Assembly: GCF_007830155.1 (NCBI RefSeq)
Contig: NZ_VLKY01000001.1
Location: forward strand, 186,001-250,000
Origin: Pseudomonas duriflava
GTDB taxonomy: Bacteria > Pseudomonadota > Gammaproteobacteria > Pseudomonadales > Pseudomonadaceae
DNA: 64,000 nt
Direction of reading: 5' to 3'
The notes beneath the pieces are model-generated. The model was given only the letters and a program-made list of their open reading frames with translations, searched no databases and had not been told where the DNA came from. The position numbers were made by a program, and so were the translations under genes. Of the stretch, positions 48,560-57,228 are shown piece after piece. The stretch's first letter is position 1; each line of letters begins with the position of its first letter.

Positions 48560-49831
48560 ATGCATACAGTACAAAAACAACGGTTTATCGGGCTTGAGTG
48601 GTTGCGTTTTCTTATGGGCCTGTACGTGGTTATTTACCACACCATTCATTTTTATCCCCAGCGGCAAACCATACCTTTGCTCGATGAGCTGACCAGCATG
48701 GGCTTTTTCGCCACCAGTACTTTCTTTGTGCTGTCAGGCTTTCTGTTGGCCCATGTCTATCTCACTGACAACAAAATGCGCGAGCCGGCTACAAGCTTTT
48801 GGGTAAAACGTTTTTCCAATCTGTATCCGATCCATATCTTTGCACTATTGTTTTCGATCATCATTGTGACCTGGATCCACTACATGGCTATTCCTCCAGA
48901 CGGGGCGAAGGCCAGTGTCCGCTTTGTAATCTATGACACCAATGAAGTCCTGGCACGGACCCATCCAGAGCTGTTTCATCACTACATGTCCAATCTGGAG
49001 CTGGCGTTCAATGGTTTGCTCCAAGCCAGCATGCTACAGGCCTGGAATCCGTATTATCTGACATTCAATGCACCGCTCTGGTCCATCTCGGCACTGTTTT
49101 TCTTTTATCTGACGTTTCCCTTCCTGGCGCCGCGCCTGATGGCAGGTAAGCCATGGCGTCTGCTGCTCCTGGTCTGGGTGCTCTATCTTGTTCCGCCGGT
49201 TCTGGTGATCTGGAATCAGGATTACGGCATGCCTTATACGGGGCTCCTGCAGCGTGTCCCCTTATTGAGATTGCCCGAGTTTCTGGCCGGCATCATTCTC
49301 TATGGTCTGTTTCGTCAGCAGCAGAATGCTGGGCGGCTACCAGGCTCTGTAATTCGTGTGGGGCTGATCGCCTATCTGATTGTTAGCTTTGGTGTTGCTA
49401 CGGCCTTGTTCACTCATGGGCCGAAGTTCTGGTACTTCCTGTTGCATAACGGCCTATTGCTGCCTTCGCAGCTTATCCTGGTTTACCTCAGCGCCCTGGC
49501 AAGCGACCCGCGCAGTACCTGGTTACAGCACTGGTCTCCTCGGCTGGGTGCTGCCTCGCTGTCCATGTTTGCCCTGCATGTACCGTTGTCCGGGCTGTTC
49601 ATGACAATGGAGAAATGGCTGGGTGGCGACGTACTGTTGTGTTTTGAGGATTGGGCGGGTTGCATCGACGCGGCAGGGCGTTATCAGAATTCTATCGCCT
49701 GGTATGGCGTGTTCCTGCTATTCGTGATTGGCGTGTGCCTGCTTTTTCAGGAACGGGCCGTAGCTCCGACGCGCAAATGGTTGATTGCTCGCTTCTTGCC
49801 CTGGGTAGAGCGCTATCAATCAAAGGCGTAA
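48560..49831 (+). CDS. Acyltransferase family 3 membrane protein (OafA/YrhL-like)
   Basis: A 423-residue protein with about ten hydrophobic helices. It begins FIGLEWLRFLMGLYVVIYHT, with the Glu-Trp-Leu-Arg and the conserved His (H26) of the family, then FFVLSGFLLAHVYL, FWVKRFSNLYPIHI and NAPLWSISALFFFYL. These enzymes O-acylate sugars, LPS, peptidoglycan or small molecules at the inner membrane. The acceptor here is unknown; nearby genes suggest an envelope target (inference). The gene stands alone on the plus strand 51 bases after the phospholipase-D gene. Confidence 0.87.
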   Translation: MHTVQKQRFIGLEWLRFLMGLYVVIYHTIHFYPQRQTIPLLDELTSMGFFATSTFFVLSGFLLAHVYLTDNKMREPATSFWVKRFSNLYPIHIFALLFSIIIVTWIHYMAIPPDGAKASVRFVIYDTNEVLARTHPELFHHYMSNLELAFNGLLQASMLQAWNPYYLTFNAPLWSISALFFFYLTFPFLAPRLMAGKPWRLLLLVWVLYLVPPVLVIWNQDYGMPYTGLLQRVPLLRLPEFLAGIILYGLFRQQQNAGRLPGSVIRVGLIAYLIVSFGVATALFTHGPKFWYFLLHNGLLLPSQLILVYLSALASDPRSTWLQHWSPRLGAASLSMFALHVPLSGLFMTMEKWLGGDVLLCFEDWAGCIDAAGRYQNSIAWYGVFLLFVIGVCLLFQERAVAPTRKWLIARFLPWVERYQSKA

Positions 49832-49911
49832 CGCGTCGTTCTTACACGAGGGAACTGCGAACAGGCTAGCTGCTCGAACGTCAGGCTTACTCAACCCGGA
49901 AGGAGGCAGTC

Positions 49912-50496
49912 ATGGCGGCGAAAAAGATACTTATGCTGGTAGGCGACTTCGTTGAAGATTATGAAGTCATGGTTCCGTTTCAAGCGTTGCAAATGGTTGG
50001 GCATCAAGTTGATGCGGTGTGCCCGGACAAGCGTGCAGGTGATACGGTCCAGACGGCTATCCATGACTTTACGGGAGAACAGACCTACAGCGAAAAGCTG
50101 GGTCATCGCTTTACCCTGAATGCCGACTTCGCTCAGGCTCAAGTCGAAGATTACGACGCCCTGCTGATTCCGGGTGGCCGGGCACCTGAATACCTACGTT
50201 TGAATGATCAGGTGCTGGAGCTGGTGCGTGGTTTCTTTCGGGCTAACAAGCCCGTGGCGGCGCTGTGTCATGGTCCGTTGATCCTGGCAGCTGCCGGTGT
50301 GTTGGAGGGAGGTGTCGAGTGCAACGCTTATCCAGCCTGTGCGCCAGACGTACGAGGCGGGGGCGGTCAATACATCGAGCTGCCCTTGGATGGCGCTCAT
50401 GTCAGTGGTCGTTTAGTAACCGGGCCGGTCTGGACGGCACATGTAGAGTGGCTGCGTAAGTTTCTCGATGTGTTAGACACGCGAATCGAACTATAA
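49912..50496 (+). CDS. DJ-1/PfpI family protein
   Basis: A 194-residue class I glutamine amidotransferase-like protein. The reactive Cys-His pair is C119-H120 in [18 protein letters not shown], with the nucleophile-elbow Glu in [10 protein letters not shown] (E15) and [14 protein letters not shown]. This pattern fits the YhbO/PfpI branch, proposed to act in stress protection, deglycation or glyoxalase-like chemistry; which is disputed. GGAGGCAGTC lies before the ATG. A strong terminator follows about 100 bases on. No partner genes are obvious. Confidence 0.9.
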   Translation: MAAKKILMLVGDFVEDYEVMVPFQALQMVGHQVDAVCPDKRAGDTVQTAIHDFTGEQTYSEKLGHRFTLNADFAQAQVEDYDALLIPGGRAPEYLRLNDQVLELVRGFFRANKPVAALCHGPLILAAAGVLEGGVECNAYPACAPDVRGGGGQYIELPLDGAHVSGRLVTGPVWTAHVEWLRKFLDVLDTRIEL

Positions 50497-50593
50497 CGGC
50501 AAGTCCCTCATTTCATAGAGAGCCCAATTCCTGGATCAATTTAAGGTTAGATACCAGAGTTCCCGTTCGTCGCCGACGAAGATGTCGTGCTCA

Positions 50594-50627
50594 AGCGGAG
50601 CGTTTATCGTACGCTCCGCTTTTTTTT
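50594..50627 (+). terminator. Terminator just before the small Cys-rich gene
   Basis: AGCGGAGCG (50594-50602) and CGCTCCGCT (50612-50620) form a perfect 9-bp stem with a 9-base loop, then eight T (50620-50627). It ends 9 bases before the GTG start of the next gene, an unusual position that suggests attenuation or a separate promoter. Confidence 0.9.
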
Positions 50628-50636
50628 GAGGTGTCT

Positions 50637-51107
50637 GTGAAGTCGGTTTTATTCTTATGGCTGAGCCTGTGGACGCTAGTGAGCATGGCGTCTTCCGAGG
50701 AGCGCGTTTATCTCGTGGTAAATGGACAATACGGCGATTCGAATCTAGGACTCGTCCTGTTTTTATACGAGCCTTCCATTACTACGCTGGAAGCCTGTCA
50801 AGCGGCTCGTGTGCAAGGGCTGCGGGATCGTATCTGGATGCATTACACGCATCGACTGGCACGTGAACGTATCAAGGGGTTTACGGTTCAGCTGAACTAC
50901 CAGTGCGCCAGGAGCAGCCAAGTGCTAGAACCTTGGTACGAAAAAGACTTCTATGATCTTGTTTATCTGATCCGGGTGGATGCCAATGCTCGGCTTACCT
51001 TGCGTCCTTTCGAAAATCAGGCAGCCTGCCAGTATGCGTTGAGACAGTTACCGGAACCGCAACAGGCGGGTTATCGCTGTGCGCGAAGCAATCAGTATTT
51101 GCTGTAA
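50637..51107 (+). CDS. Small exported Cys-paired repeat protein, unknown function
   Basis: I do not recognise it. The likely start is GTG at 50637: GAGG stands 5 bases upstream, whereas it abuts the earlier GTG at 50631. That gives 156 residues with a signal peptide (MKSVLFLWLSLWTLVSMASS, cleaved near SMA). The mature part has four Cys (54, 90, 131, 148) in two similar halves, each with an ACQxA-like element then YQCARSSQVL or YRCARSNQYLL, so two disulfides in a duplicated fold are likely. A strong terminator sits directly upstream. Confidence 0.78.
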   Translation: MKSVLFLWLSLWTLVSMASSEERVYLVVNGQYGDSNLGLVLFLYEPSITTLEACQAARVQGLRDRIWMHYTHRLARERIKGFTVQLNYQCARSSQVLEPWYEKDFYDLVYLIRVDANARLTLRPFENQAACQYALRQLPEPQQAGYRCARSNQYLL

Positions 51108-51133
51108 CCGTAAAGAGAAATAAAAGCCGAAAC

Positions 51134-51161
51134 AAAAAGGCCTGGCGTATGGCCAGGCCTT
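51134..51161 (-). terminator. fumA terminator
   Basis: AAGGCCTGGC (51137-51146) and GCCAGGCCTT (51152-51161) form a 10-bp stem with a 5-base loop. The five A at 51134-51138 give TTTTTG on the minus strand. It lies 17 bases after the fumarase stop and may also block the converging small gene. Confidence 0.85.
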
Positions 51162-51177
51162 CAGGCAGTAAAGCGGA

Positions 51178-52701
51178 TTACTGCACTTCAACCGCCAGAC
51201 TCTCGGCGATTTTCTTTTGCCAGATCGCCGGGCCAGTCTGGTGGACTGACTCGCCATTGGTATCGACTGCGACGGTCACGGGCATGTCTTTGACCTCGAA
51301 CTCATAAATCGCTTCCATGCCCAGTTCGGGGAAGGCCAGCGTTTTTGAGCCCTTGATCGCCTGAGCCACCAGGTAGGCGGCGCCACCTACAGCCATCAGA
51401 TAAACAGCCTTGTTATCCTTGATCGCTTCGATGGCGATTGGGCCGCGTTCGGACTTGCCGATCATGCCCAAGAGGCCGGTCTGCTCAAGGATCTGACGGG
51501 TAAACTTGTCCATGCGGGTCGCTGTAGTAGGGCCGGCTGGGCCTACAACTTCATCACCGACTGGATCGACCGGGCCAACGTAGTAAATGAAGCGGCCTTT
51601 AAGATCTACCGGCAAGGTCTCGCCCTTGTTTAGCATATCCACCATACGCTTGTGCGCGGCGTCACGACCAGTCAGCATTTTGCCGTTGAGCAGCAGGGTC
51701 TCGCCCGGCTTCCAGCTCAACACTTCTTCCGGCGTCACGGTGTCCAGGTTCACGCGGCGTGCAGACGGACCGGCCTCCCAGACGATTTCTGGATAAGCGT
51801 CCAGTGGCGGTGCTTCCAGGGCAGCAGGGCCGGAGCCATCCAGAATGAAATGGGCGTGGCGGGTAGCGGCGCAGTTGGGGATCATGCACACCGGCAAGGA
51901 CGCGGCATGGGTCGGATAATCCTTGATCTTGACGTCCAGGACCGTAGTCAGGCCGCCCAGCCCCTGAGCGCCAATACCCAGCTGGTTAACTTTCTCGAAC
52001 AGCTCCAGACGCAGCTCCTCGATACGGCTTTGCGGGCCGCGGGCTTTCAGCTCATGGATATCGATTTCTTCCATGAGGGATTCTTTGGCCAGTACAGCTG
52101 CTTTTTCCGCGGTACCGCCAATGCCAATACCGAGCATGCCTGGCGGGCACCAGCCAGCGCCCATGGTCGGAACGGTTTTCAGAACCCAGTCTACAATCGA
52201 GTCAGATGGGTTGAGCATGGCCATCTTCGATTTGTTTTCGGAACCGCCGCCCTTGGCTGCAACGTCTACTTCGACCTTGCCGCCGGGAACGATGCTGTAA
52301 TGAATAACAGCTGGAGTGTTGTCTTTGGTGTTCTTTCGCGCACCGGCCGGGTCGGCCAGGATAGAGGCACGCAGGACATTTTCCGGCAGGTTATAGGCGC
52401 GGCGCACGCCTTCATTGATCATATCGTCCAGGCTCATGGTGGCGCCATCCCAGCGAACGTCCATACCAACCTTGACGAATACGGTCACGATGCCGGTGTC
52501 CTGACAGATCGGACGATGGCCGGTAGCACACATGCGCGAATTGATCAGAATCTGAGCAATCGAATCACGTGCGGCAGCCGACTTCTCGCGCAAATAGGCC
52601 TCATGCATGGCCTGAATGAAATCGACGGGGTGGTAATAGGAAATGAACTGCAAGGCGTCGGCGACGCTTTGGATCAGGTCATCCTGCTTGATCACGGTCA
52701 T
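51178..52701 (-). CDS. fumA: Class I fumarate hydratase (iron-sulfur fumarase)
   Basis: TCA-cycle enzyme converting fumarate to malate with an oxygen-sensitive 4Fe-4S cluster. The frame opens at 52863, but the ATG at 52701 follows AAGGAG and starts MTVIKQDDLIQSVADALQFI, giving 507 residues. Cluster Cys candidates are in PICQDTG (C66), AGWCPPGMLGIG and IPNCAATRHAHF, as in class I fumarases. GGSENKSKMAMLNPSD and GPTTATRMDKFT are substrate blocks. It diverges from the SadC-like gene; a terminator follows. An iron enzyme close to sodB and imelysins is probably coincidental. Confidence 0.96.
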   Translation of the reverse strand: MTVIKQDDLIQSVADALQFISYYHPVDFIQAMHEAYLREKSAAARDSIAQILINSRMCATGHRPICQDTGIVTVFVKVGMDVRWDGATMSLDDMINEGVRRAYNLPENVLRASILADPAGARKNTKDNTPAVIHYSIVPGGKVEVDVAAKGGGSENKSKMAMLNPSDSIVDWVLKTVPTMGAGWCPPGMLGIGIGGTAEKAAVLAKESLMEEIDIHELKARGPQSRIEELRLELFEKVNQLGIGAQGLGGLTTVLDVKIKDYPTHAASLPVCMIPNCAATRHAHFILDGSGPAALEAPPLDAYPEIVWEAGPSARRVNLDTVTPEEVLSWKPGETLLLNGKMLTGRDAAHKRMVDMLNKGETLPVDLKGRFIYYVGPVDPVGDEVVGPAGPTTATRMDKFTRQILEQTGLLGMIGKSERGPIAIEAIKDNKAVYLMAVGGAAYLVAQAIKGSKTLAFPELGMEAIYEFEVKDMPVTVAVDTNGESVHQTGPAIWQKKIAESLAVEVQ

Positions 52702-52958
52702 GTACGCGCTCCTTATAAGGCTATCAGTACTGCGCGGTTCTCGTGCCTGGTCCGTGCGTCGTTTCCCATCAGGGACGGGAAGCGGCGTCCGGGCACACGG
52801 TGCGGCTCCTACACTGAGAAAAAGGAGCAGTGCACAGCGTCTACGGTGTAGCCGACACGACAAAGGCGGGGCAGTATAGCGCTATGCAGCTCGCCTGAGA
52901 AATCGACTGGCTGTTATGACAGGACTGATATAAGTCGGTAAAATAATAGCCTATTGCT

Positions 52959-54083
52959 ATGCCATGGATGGTCGTCATGCGAGACCGGATTGCTGCGTTT
53001 GACCTCTATCGCTATGTAGTGACCCCGTTGGGTCTGCCAGCCCTCACTATGCTGTTGGGCTTGATGCCGGCCATTTTTTCCGCAGGGGTCGGGCTTTACA
53101 CATTATCATTTGGTAGCTTGCTTCAGGATTGCCTGATCCTGGTCACCGTATTCCTGCTCATCACGTTCGTAATAGTTGTGTTTCGTCAGCGGGCTGAAGC
53201 CTGGCCATTAGAGCCTTATGTCATAGGTTCGCTCCTGTTTTTAACCTACTCTCTAACGCATATCCAACATTTGCGTGGCACCTTTCTGGTGTTCTATGCC
53301 CTTTTGTTAATGCTGGGTATCTTCCGGATGCAGCTCGGCGCTTTTATCCGTTGCGCGAGTATTGCCTATTTTTCTTATACTGGATTGTGCTTGTGGCTTA
53401 TGCGCCAGCCCTTGTTGCCCCAGGCAGAAAACATGATGAAGGTTCAGGGGGCGGCTCTGATCGTTACACTGATCTGCCTGATTGCCTTTGCACGTCATCA
53501 CCAGCGCGTTCGCCAGCAACTGAGCGAGCGTCGTTATGCCCTTGAGGTAAACCAGAACAACCTACGGCATCTCATGCATCAACTGGAGACGCAGGCCATT
53601 ACGGATGAACTTACAGGGCTGCGTAATCGGCGATACTTCTTACAAGTGGCCAATGAAGCACTACATCGACTGAGCCATGGTCGCATGCATGGATTGGCTT
53701 TGATTGATCTGGACTACTTCAAGCAGATAAATGATCAGTTCGGTCATGCAGCAGGCGATGAGGTACTGAAGGCTTTTGCATCCATAGCGACACGCGGGTT
53801 GCGTGAGCAGGATGTCCTGGCCCGCTACGGTGGTGAGGAGTTCGTACTGCTGTTACCCTTCAGCGATCCGCAGCAGGTTCATGCCTGTTGTGAACGTTTA
53901 CGACAAGCCTTTTCACAGGTGACTCTCGATGCTGTACAAGGCGGTTCCTTGAGCGTTTCTATCGGCATAAGTCTCCTCGTGAACGAGCACACGCTGGACG
54001 AGGCCTTGCAATTGGCCGATCAGGCGCTGTATCGCGCCAAACGTAATGGCCGCAACCGGTGCGAGGCGGCATGGGAGTCGTGA
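52959..54083 (+). CDS. SadC-like membrane diguanylate cyclase
   Basis: A 374-residue protein with about five to six membrane helices in residues 20-180, then a GGDEF domain. The active site is GGEEF at 291-295 with the RxxD inhibitory site R282-D285 five residues before, and the substrate block DELTGLRNRRYF. It should make c-di-GMP. Position beside fumarase and a ferredoxin-type reductase matches P. aeruginosa SadC, but that protein is longer (487 residues by memory), so I withhold the symbol. ATGs at 52959, 52968 and 52977 are all possible starts; none has a strong ribosome site. Confidence 0.88.
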   Translation: MPWMVVMRDRIAAFDLYRYVVTPLGLPALTMLLGLMPAIFSAGVGLYTLSFGSLLQDCLILVTVFLLITFVIVVFRQRAEAWPLEPYVIGSLLFLTYSLTHIQHLRGTFLVFYALLLMLGIFRMQLGAFIRCASIAYFSYTGLCLWLMRQPLLPQAENMMKVQGAALIVTLICLIAFARHHQRVRQQLSERRYALEVNQNNLRHLMHQLETQAITDELTGLRNRRYFLQVANEALHRLSHGRMHGLALIDLDYFKQINDQFGHAAGDEVLKAFASIATRGLREQDVLARYGGEEFVLLLPFSDPQQVHACCERLRQAFSQVTLDAVQGGSLSVSIGISLLVNEHTLDEALQLADQALYRAKRNGRNRCEAAWES

Positions 54084-54084
54084 C

Positions 54085-55032
54085 ATGCCAGAAGTTCGGG
54101 TCGGGGGAAAAGAGTGGTCCGCGGATGCAGGATCCACGTTACTCGACAGTCTTCTTGATGCAGGGCTACCGGTTGCTTACAGCTGCAGGGCTGGCAGCTG
54201 TCAGGCCTGTAAGATCCGCCTGATCCAAGGCGATTTGACCGATCTTCAGCCCGAAGCGTTGACGGCAAGTGCAAGAGCTGAAGGGTGGCGGCTTGCTTGT
54301 CAATGTCAGGTACATGCTCCGGTCGAGATTGCCCTGTTCGACCCAGCACGCGATGCGCTTCTAGCGCAGGTCACATACACCCAATGGCTGGCAGAAAACG
54401 TACTCGAAATTTGTCTCGAGTCGTCTCAACCGCTGCGCTACCGAGCAGGGCAGCATGTCTTGCTCTGGAATGGAGATATTGCGAGACCTTATTCTTTTGC
54501 CAGTGTGCCGAATGAAGATGTCGGGCTCTCCTTTCATCTGGATTGCAGTCGGCCTGGTACTTTTTGCGATGCCGCACGGCGGTTGCGTCCTGGCGACCCG
54601 ATTCGATTAGGTAACCTGAGCGATGGCGCACTTCATTATCCCGTCGATGCTCAGGAGGTCCCGTTGCTGTTGATAGGGTCTGGAACAGGAATGGCGCCGT
54701 TGTGGAGTATCGTACGAGAAGCTCTAAGGCAGGAGCATCTAGGACCGATAAGGTTGGTGCACCGCGCCACCGAGCGTACTGGTCACTATTTGCGTGAACC
54801 GTTTGATGATCTGGCAGAGCGCTATGATCACCTAACAGTAGAGTACCTGACGGCTGAGCAATGGCCTGACTGGTTGAAGGGGCTGCGCCTGAGTTCCCGA
54901 CAAACGCTGGCGCTGGCTTGTGGCGGCCCAAGCTTCATCGAGGCGGTATCGCGCCGCCTGTTCATGGCAGGTTTGCCGAAGGGGCGGCTGCTAACGGACA
55001 CTTACCTCTCCAAAGCCTTGGGACAGAAATGA
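54085..55032 (+). CDS. 2Fe-2S ferredoxin-flavin reductase (CDP-6-deoxy-glucose/aromatic-oxygenase type)
   Basis: A 315-residue three-domain electron-transfer protein. The N-terminal plant-type ferredoxin carries C34-x4-C39-x2-C42 and C72 (YSCRAGSCQACK, LACQC). An FAD domain follows with the RPYSFASVP motif near 127, then an NAD(P)H domain (LLLIGSGTGMAPLWSI, LACGGPSF). Such reductases feed electrons to an oxygenase or dehydratase, but none is next door. The start is one base after the cyclase stop, so translation is probably coupled to c-di-GMP synthesis. The electron acceptor is unknown. Confidence 0.9.
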   Translation: MPEVRVGGKEWSADAGSTLLDSLLDAGLPVAYSCRAGSCQACKIRLIQGDLTDLQPEALTASARAEGWRLACQCQVHAPVEIALFDPARDALLAQVTYTQWLAENVLEICLESSQPLRYRAGQHVLLWNGDIARPYSFASVPNEDVGLSFHLDCSRPGTFCDAARRLRPGDPIRLGNLSDGALHYPVDAQEVPLLLIGSGTGMAPLWSIVREALRQEHLGPIRLVHRATERTGHYLREPFDDLAERYDHLTVEYLTAEQWPDWLKGLRLSSRQTLALACGGPSFIEAVSRRLFMAGLPKGRLLTDTYLSKALGQK

Positions 55033-55057
55033 AAAAGCCGCCCTAGGGCGGCTTTTT
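55032..55057. terminator. Bidirectional terminator before pykA
   Basis: GCCGCC (55037-55042) and GGCGGC (55047-55052) pair over a CTAG loop, with five A before and five T after, between converging genes. Confidence 0.93.
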
Positions 55058-55071
55058 CGTGCATCTGCAGG

Positions 55072-56523
55072 TTATACCAGCAGATCACCAACACGGTACA
55101 TCTTCATGGTATTGGTGCCGTCTCGTTTGGTATAGCTGTCGCCCTTGGTCAGAATGACCCAGTCGCCACGCTCAACAATGCCGCGCTTGAGTAATTCATC
55201 TACAGCCGCCTGGCTGACTTTGTCGGACGGCATGGACTTAGGATCGAAGGGAATGGTGTATACGTTCCGGAACAGAACGGTACGGGCCTGGGTGATTCGG
55301 GAGGACGCAAACGAGAAGATCGGTACCGAGGAACGTAGACGCGACATAATCAGCGGGGTATAGCCGCTATCGGTCAGGCTGATGATAGCCTTTACGCCTG
55401 GGAAGTGGTTGGCTACGTAAATGGACGCCAACGCAATACTTTCGTCCCAGCGGGTAAACGTTTGGCCCAGACGGTGACTGGACAGTTTGCTGGTCGGCTG
55501 CTTTTCCGCCCCGATACAAATGCGGGCCATGGCCTTGACGGCTTCGACCGGATACTGGCCAGCAGCGGTTTCGGCCGACAGCATGACGGCGTCGGTATTG
55601 TCGAGCACGGCGTTGGCCACGTCAGACACCTCAGCACGGGTCGGCATCGGGTTGCTAATCATCGACTCCATCATTTGAGTCGCCGTGATCACGGCCTTGT
55701 TGAAACGGCGTGCATGGGAAATGATGCGCTTCTGGATACCAACCAGCTCGGCGTCGCCGATTTCTACGCCCAGGTCACCTCGAGCCACCATCACGGCATC
55801 ACTTGCCTGAATCAGGCCATCCAGAGCTTCGTCATTGGCTACCGCTTCGGCGCGCTCGATCTTGGCAACTAGCCAAGCCTTGCCACCGGCCTCTTCCAGC
55901 AGGCGACGAGCCTCCTGCATGTCGGCCGCATCACGCGGGAAGGATACAGCTAAGTAGTCCACTTCCATCTCGCTGGCCAGTTTGATGTCCTGGCGATCCT
56001 TGTCGGTCAACGCCGGTGCGGTAAGACCACCACCACGGCGGTTGATGCCCTTGTGGTCGGACAGCGGGCCGCCAATCAGTACAACAGTATGCAATTCGTT
56101 GGCGGTAACGCCCTCGACGCGTAGCACCACGCGGCCATCGTCAAGCAACAATTCATCGCCTACATGGCAGTCGGTAACCAGGCCAGGATAGTCAATACCT
56201 ACAACTTCTTGGGTTCCCGCATCCCGCGGATGTACCGTGGACAAGCGGAAGGTTTCGCCTTCCTTGAGCTGGATGCGTTTGTCGATGAATTTAGCAATCC
56301 GGATCTTGGGGCCCTGAAGGTCGCCCAGCAGAGCGACATGGCGACCATGCTTGGCAGCTAGTTCGCGTACCAGTTGACCGCGGGCCCGGTGTTCATCGGG
56401 AGTCCCATGGGAGAAGTTTAGGCGAGCTACGTCAATGCCAGCGATAATCAGCTGCTCGAGAACTTCGGGCGAATTGCTGGAGGGGCCGAGGGTAGCGACA
56501 ATCTTGGTACGGCGATAAATCAT
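55072..56523 (-). CDS. pykA: PykA, pyruvate kinase
   Basis: Converts phosphoenolpyruvate and ADP to pyruvate and ATP. The 483 residues start MIYRRTKIVATLGPSSNSPE; the active-site Lys/Glu/Asp lies in AKIERAEAV and VMVARGDLGVEIG, and the metal/potassium block is VARLNFSHGTPDEHR. The effector region toward the C-terminus has FTRWDESIALASIYVANHFP and the tail MKMYRVGDLLV. It is the type II enzyme common in pseudomonads. GGAAAGACC-type ribosome site is moderate. It converges on the reductase gene and diverges from a lipoprotein gene. Confidence 0.95.
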   Translation of the reverse strand: MIYRRTKIVATLGPSSNSPEVLEQLIIAGIDVARLNFSHGTPDEHRARGQLVRELAAKHGRHVALLGDLQGPKIRIAKFIDKRIQLKEGETFRLSTVHPRDAGTQEVVGIDYPGLVTDCHVGDELLLDDGRVVLRVEGVTANELHTVVLIGGPLSDHKGINRRGGGLTAPALTDKDRQDIKLASEMEVDYLAVSFPRDAADMQEARRLLEEAGGKAWLVAKIERAEAVANDEALDGLIQASDAVMVARGDLGVEIGDAELVGIQKRIISHARRFNKAVITATQMMESMISNPMPTRAEVSDVANAVLDNTDAVMLSAETAAGQYPVEAVKAMARICIGAEKQPTSKLSSHRLGQTFTRWDESIALASIYVANHFPGVKAIISLTDSGYTPLIMSRLRSSVPIFSFASSRITQARTVLFRNVYTIPFDPKSMPSDKVSQAAVDELLKRGIVERGDWVILTKGDSYTKRDGTNTMKMYRVGDLLV

Positions 56524-56747
56524 TCAGGTCTTCCTTTCAGAGGGTTCAACCGTGAGGCGGCAGTACAGCAGCCGACTCTGACGTTTAGCTTCAAGACAGG
56601 AGCATTGTAGCCTTGCTGAGGCTGCAGGCACATGAAAGGTTTTGTTTCAGCACGTCAATTCATAAAAGTAGTGCTTGAATTCATGGTAGACAGGCGCGCT
56701 TCAGGGAATGACGGCGCGGCCGATAACCCGGGCACGGAGGATCAATC

Positions 56748-57137
56748 ATGCGTTATATAGTATTTGCGCTGTTAGCGGCTTTCCTGGCCGGTTGCACTAG
56801 TGCTTCAATGAATCGTCATCTCAACAAGGCCTATACGGCTTATGCTAAGGGTGATTGCGAGCGTGTCATGCTCGAGTTGTCCCAGACCGAGCGCAAGAGT
56901 CGCGCACGACCCTGGCTGCAGCCGGAAATCTCGATGCTGCGTGGGCAGTGCCTGGAGCGGCAGAAGCTGTACGTAGATGCTGCAGAAACCTATCGTTTCA
57001 TCGAAGCACGTTATCCATCCAGTGAGTATGCCTACCGGGCGCGGGCGCGTCTGGACACGCTTAGCCAGCTGGGATTGGACGGTACTCGACCGGTAGTCAT
57101 CCAGGCACAGCCGCTGAAACCGTTGCCTGCTCGGTAA
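56748..57137 (+). CDS. Small TPR-like lipoprotein
   Basis: A 129-residue protein with lipobox AFLAGC (Cys16), so a lipoprotein of the inner or outer membrane. The mature part is helical with a tetratricopeptide-like pattern: SMNRHLNKAYTAYAKGDCERV, LQPEISMLRGQCLERQKLYVDAAETYRFIEARYPSSEYAYRARARL (the pieces resemble two repeats). Such proteins often serve as assembly or partner-binding adaptors; no partner is known. CACGGAGGATCAATC precedes the ATG. It is followed by a PilZ gene after 91 bases. Confidence 0.87.
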   Translation: MRYIVFALLAAFLAGCTSASMNRHLNKAYTAYAKGDCERVMLELSQTERKSRARPWLQPEISMLRGQCLERQKLYVDAAETYRFIEARYPSSEYAYRARARLDTLSQLGLDGTRPVVIQAQPLKPLPAR

Positions 57138-57228
57138 TGATGCTGTCTCGGTTGTATCTCGCTATGCTTGTCCACCGACAGGCGTCTTGTGCCAGACGCC
57201 TTGGCTGTTAATTCAGGGATAGGGTCCA

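Noticed and set aside
51652-52851. 399-codon plus-strand frame opposite fumA
   Set aside because: A long antisense frame caused by codon bias; fumA has all family motifs on the other strand and this frame has none.
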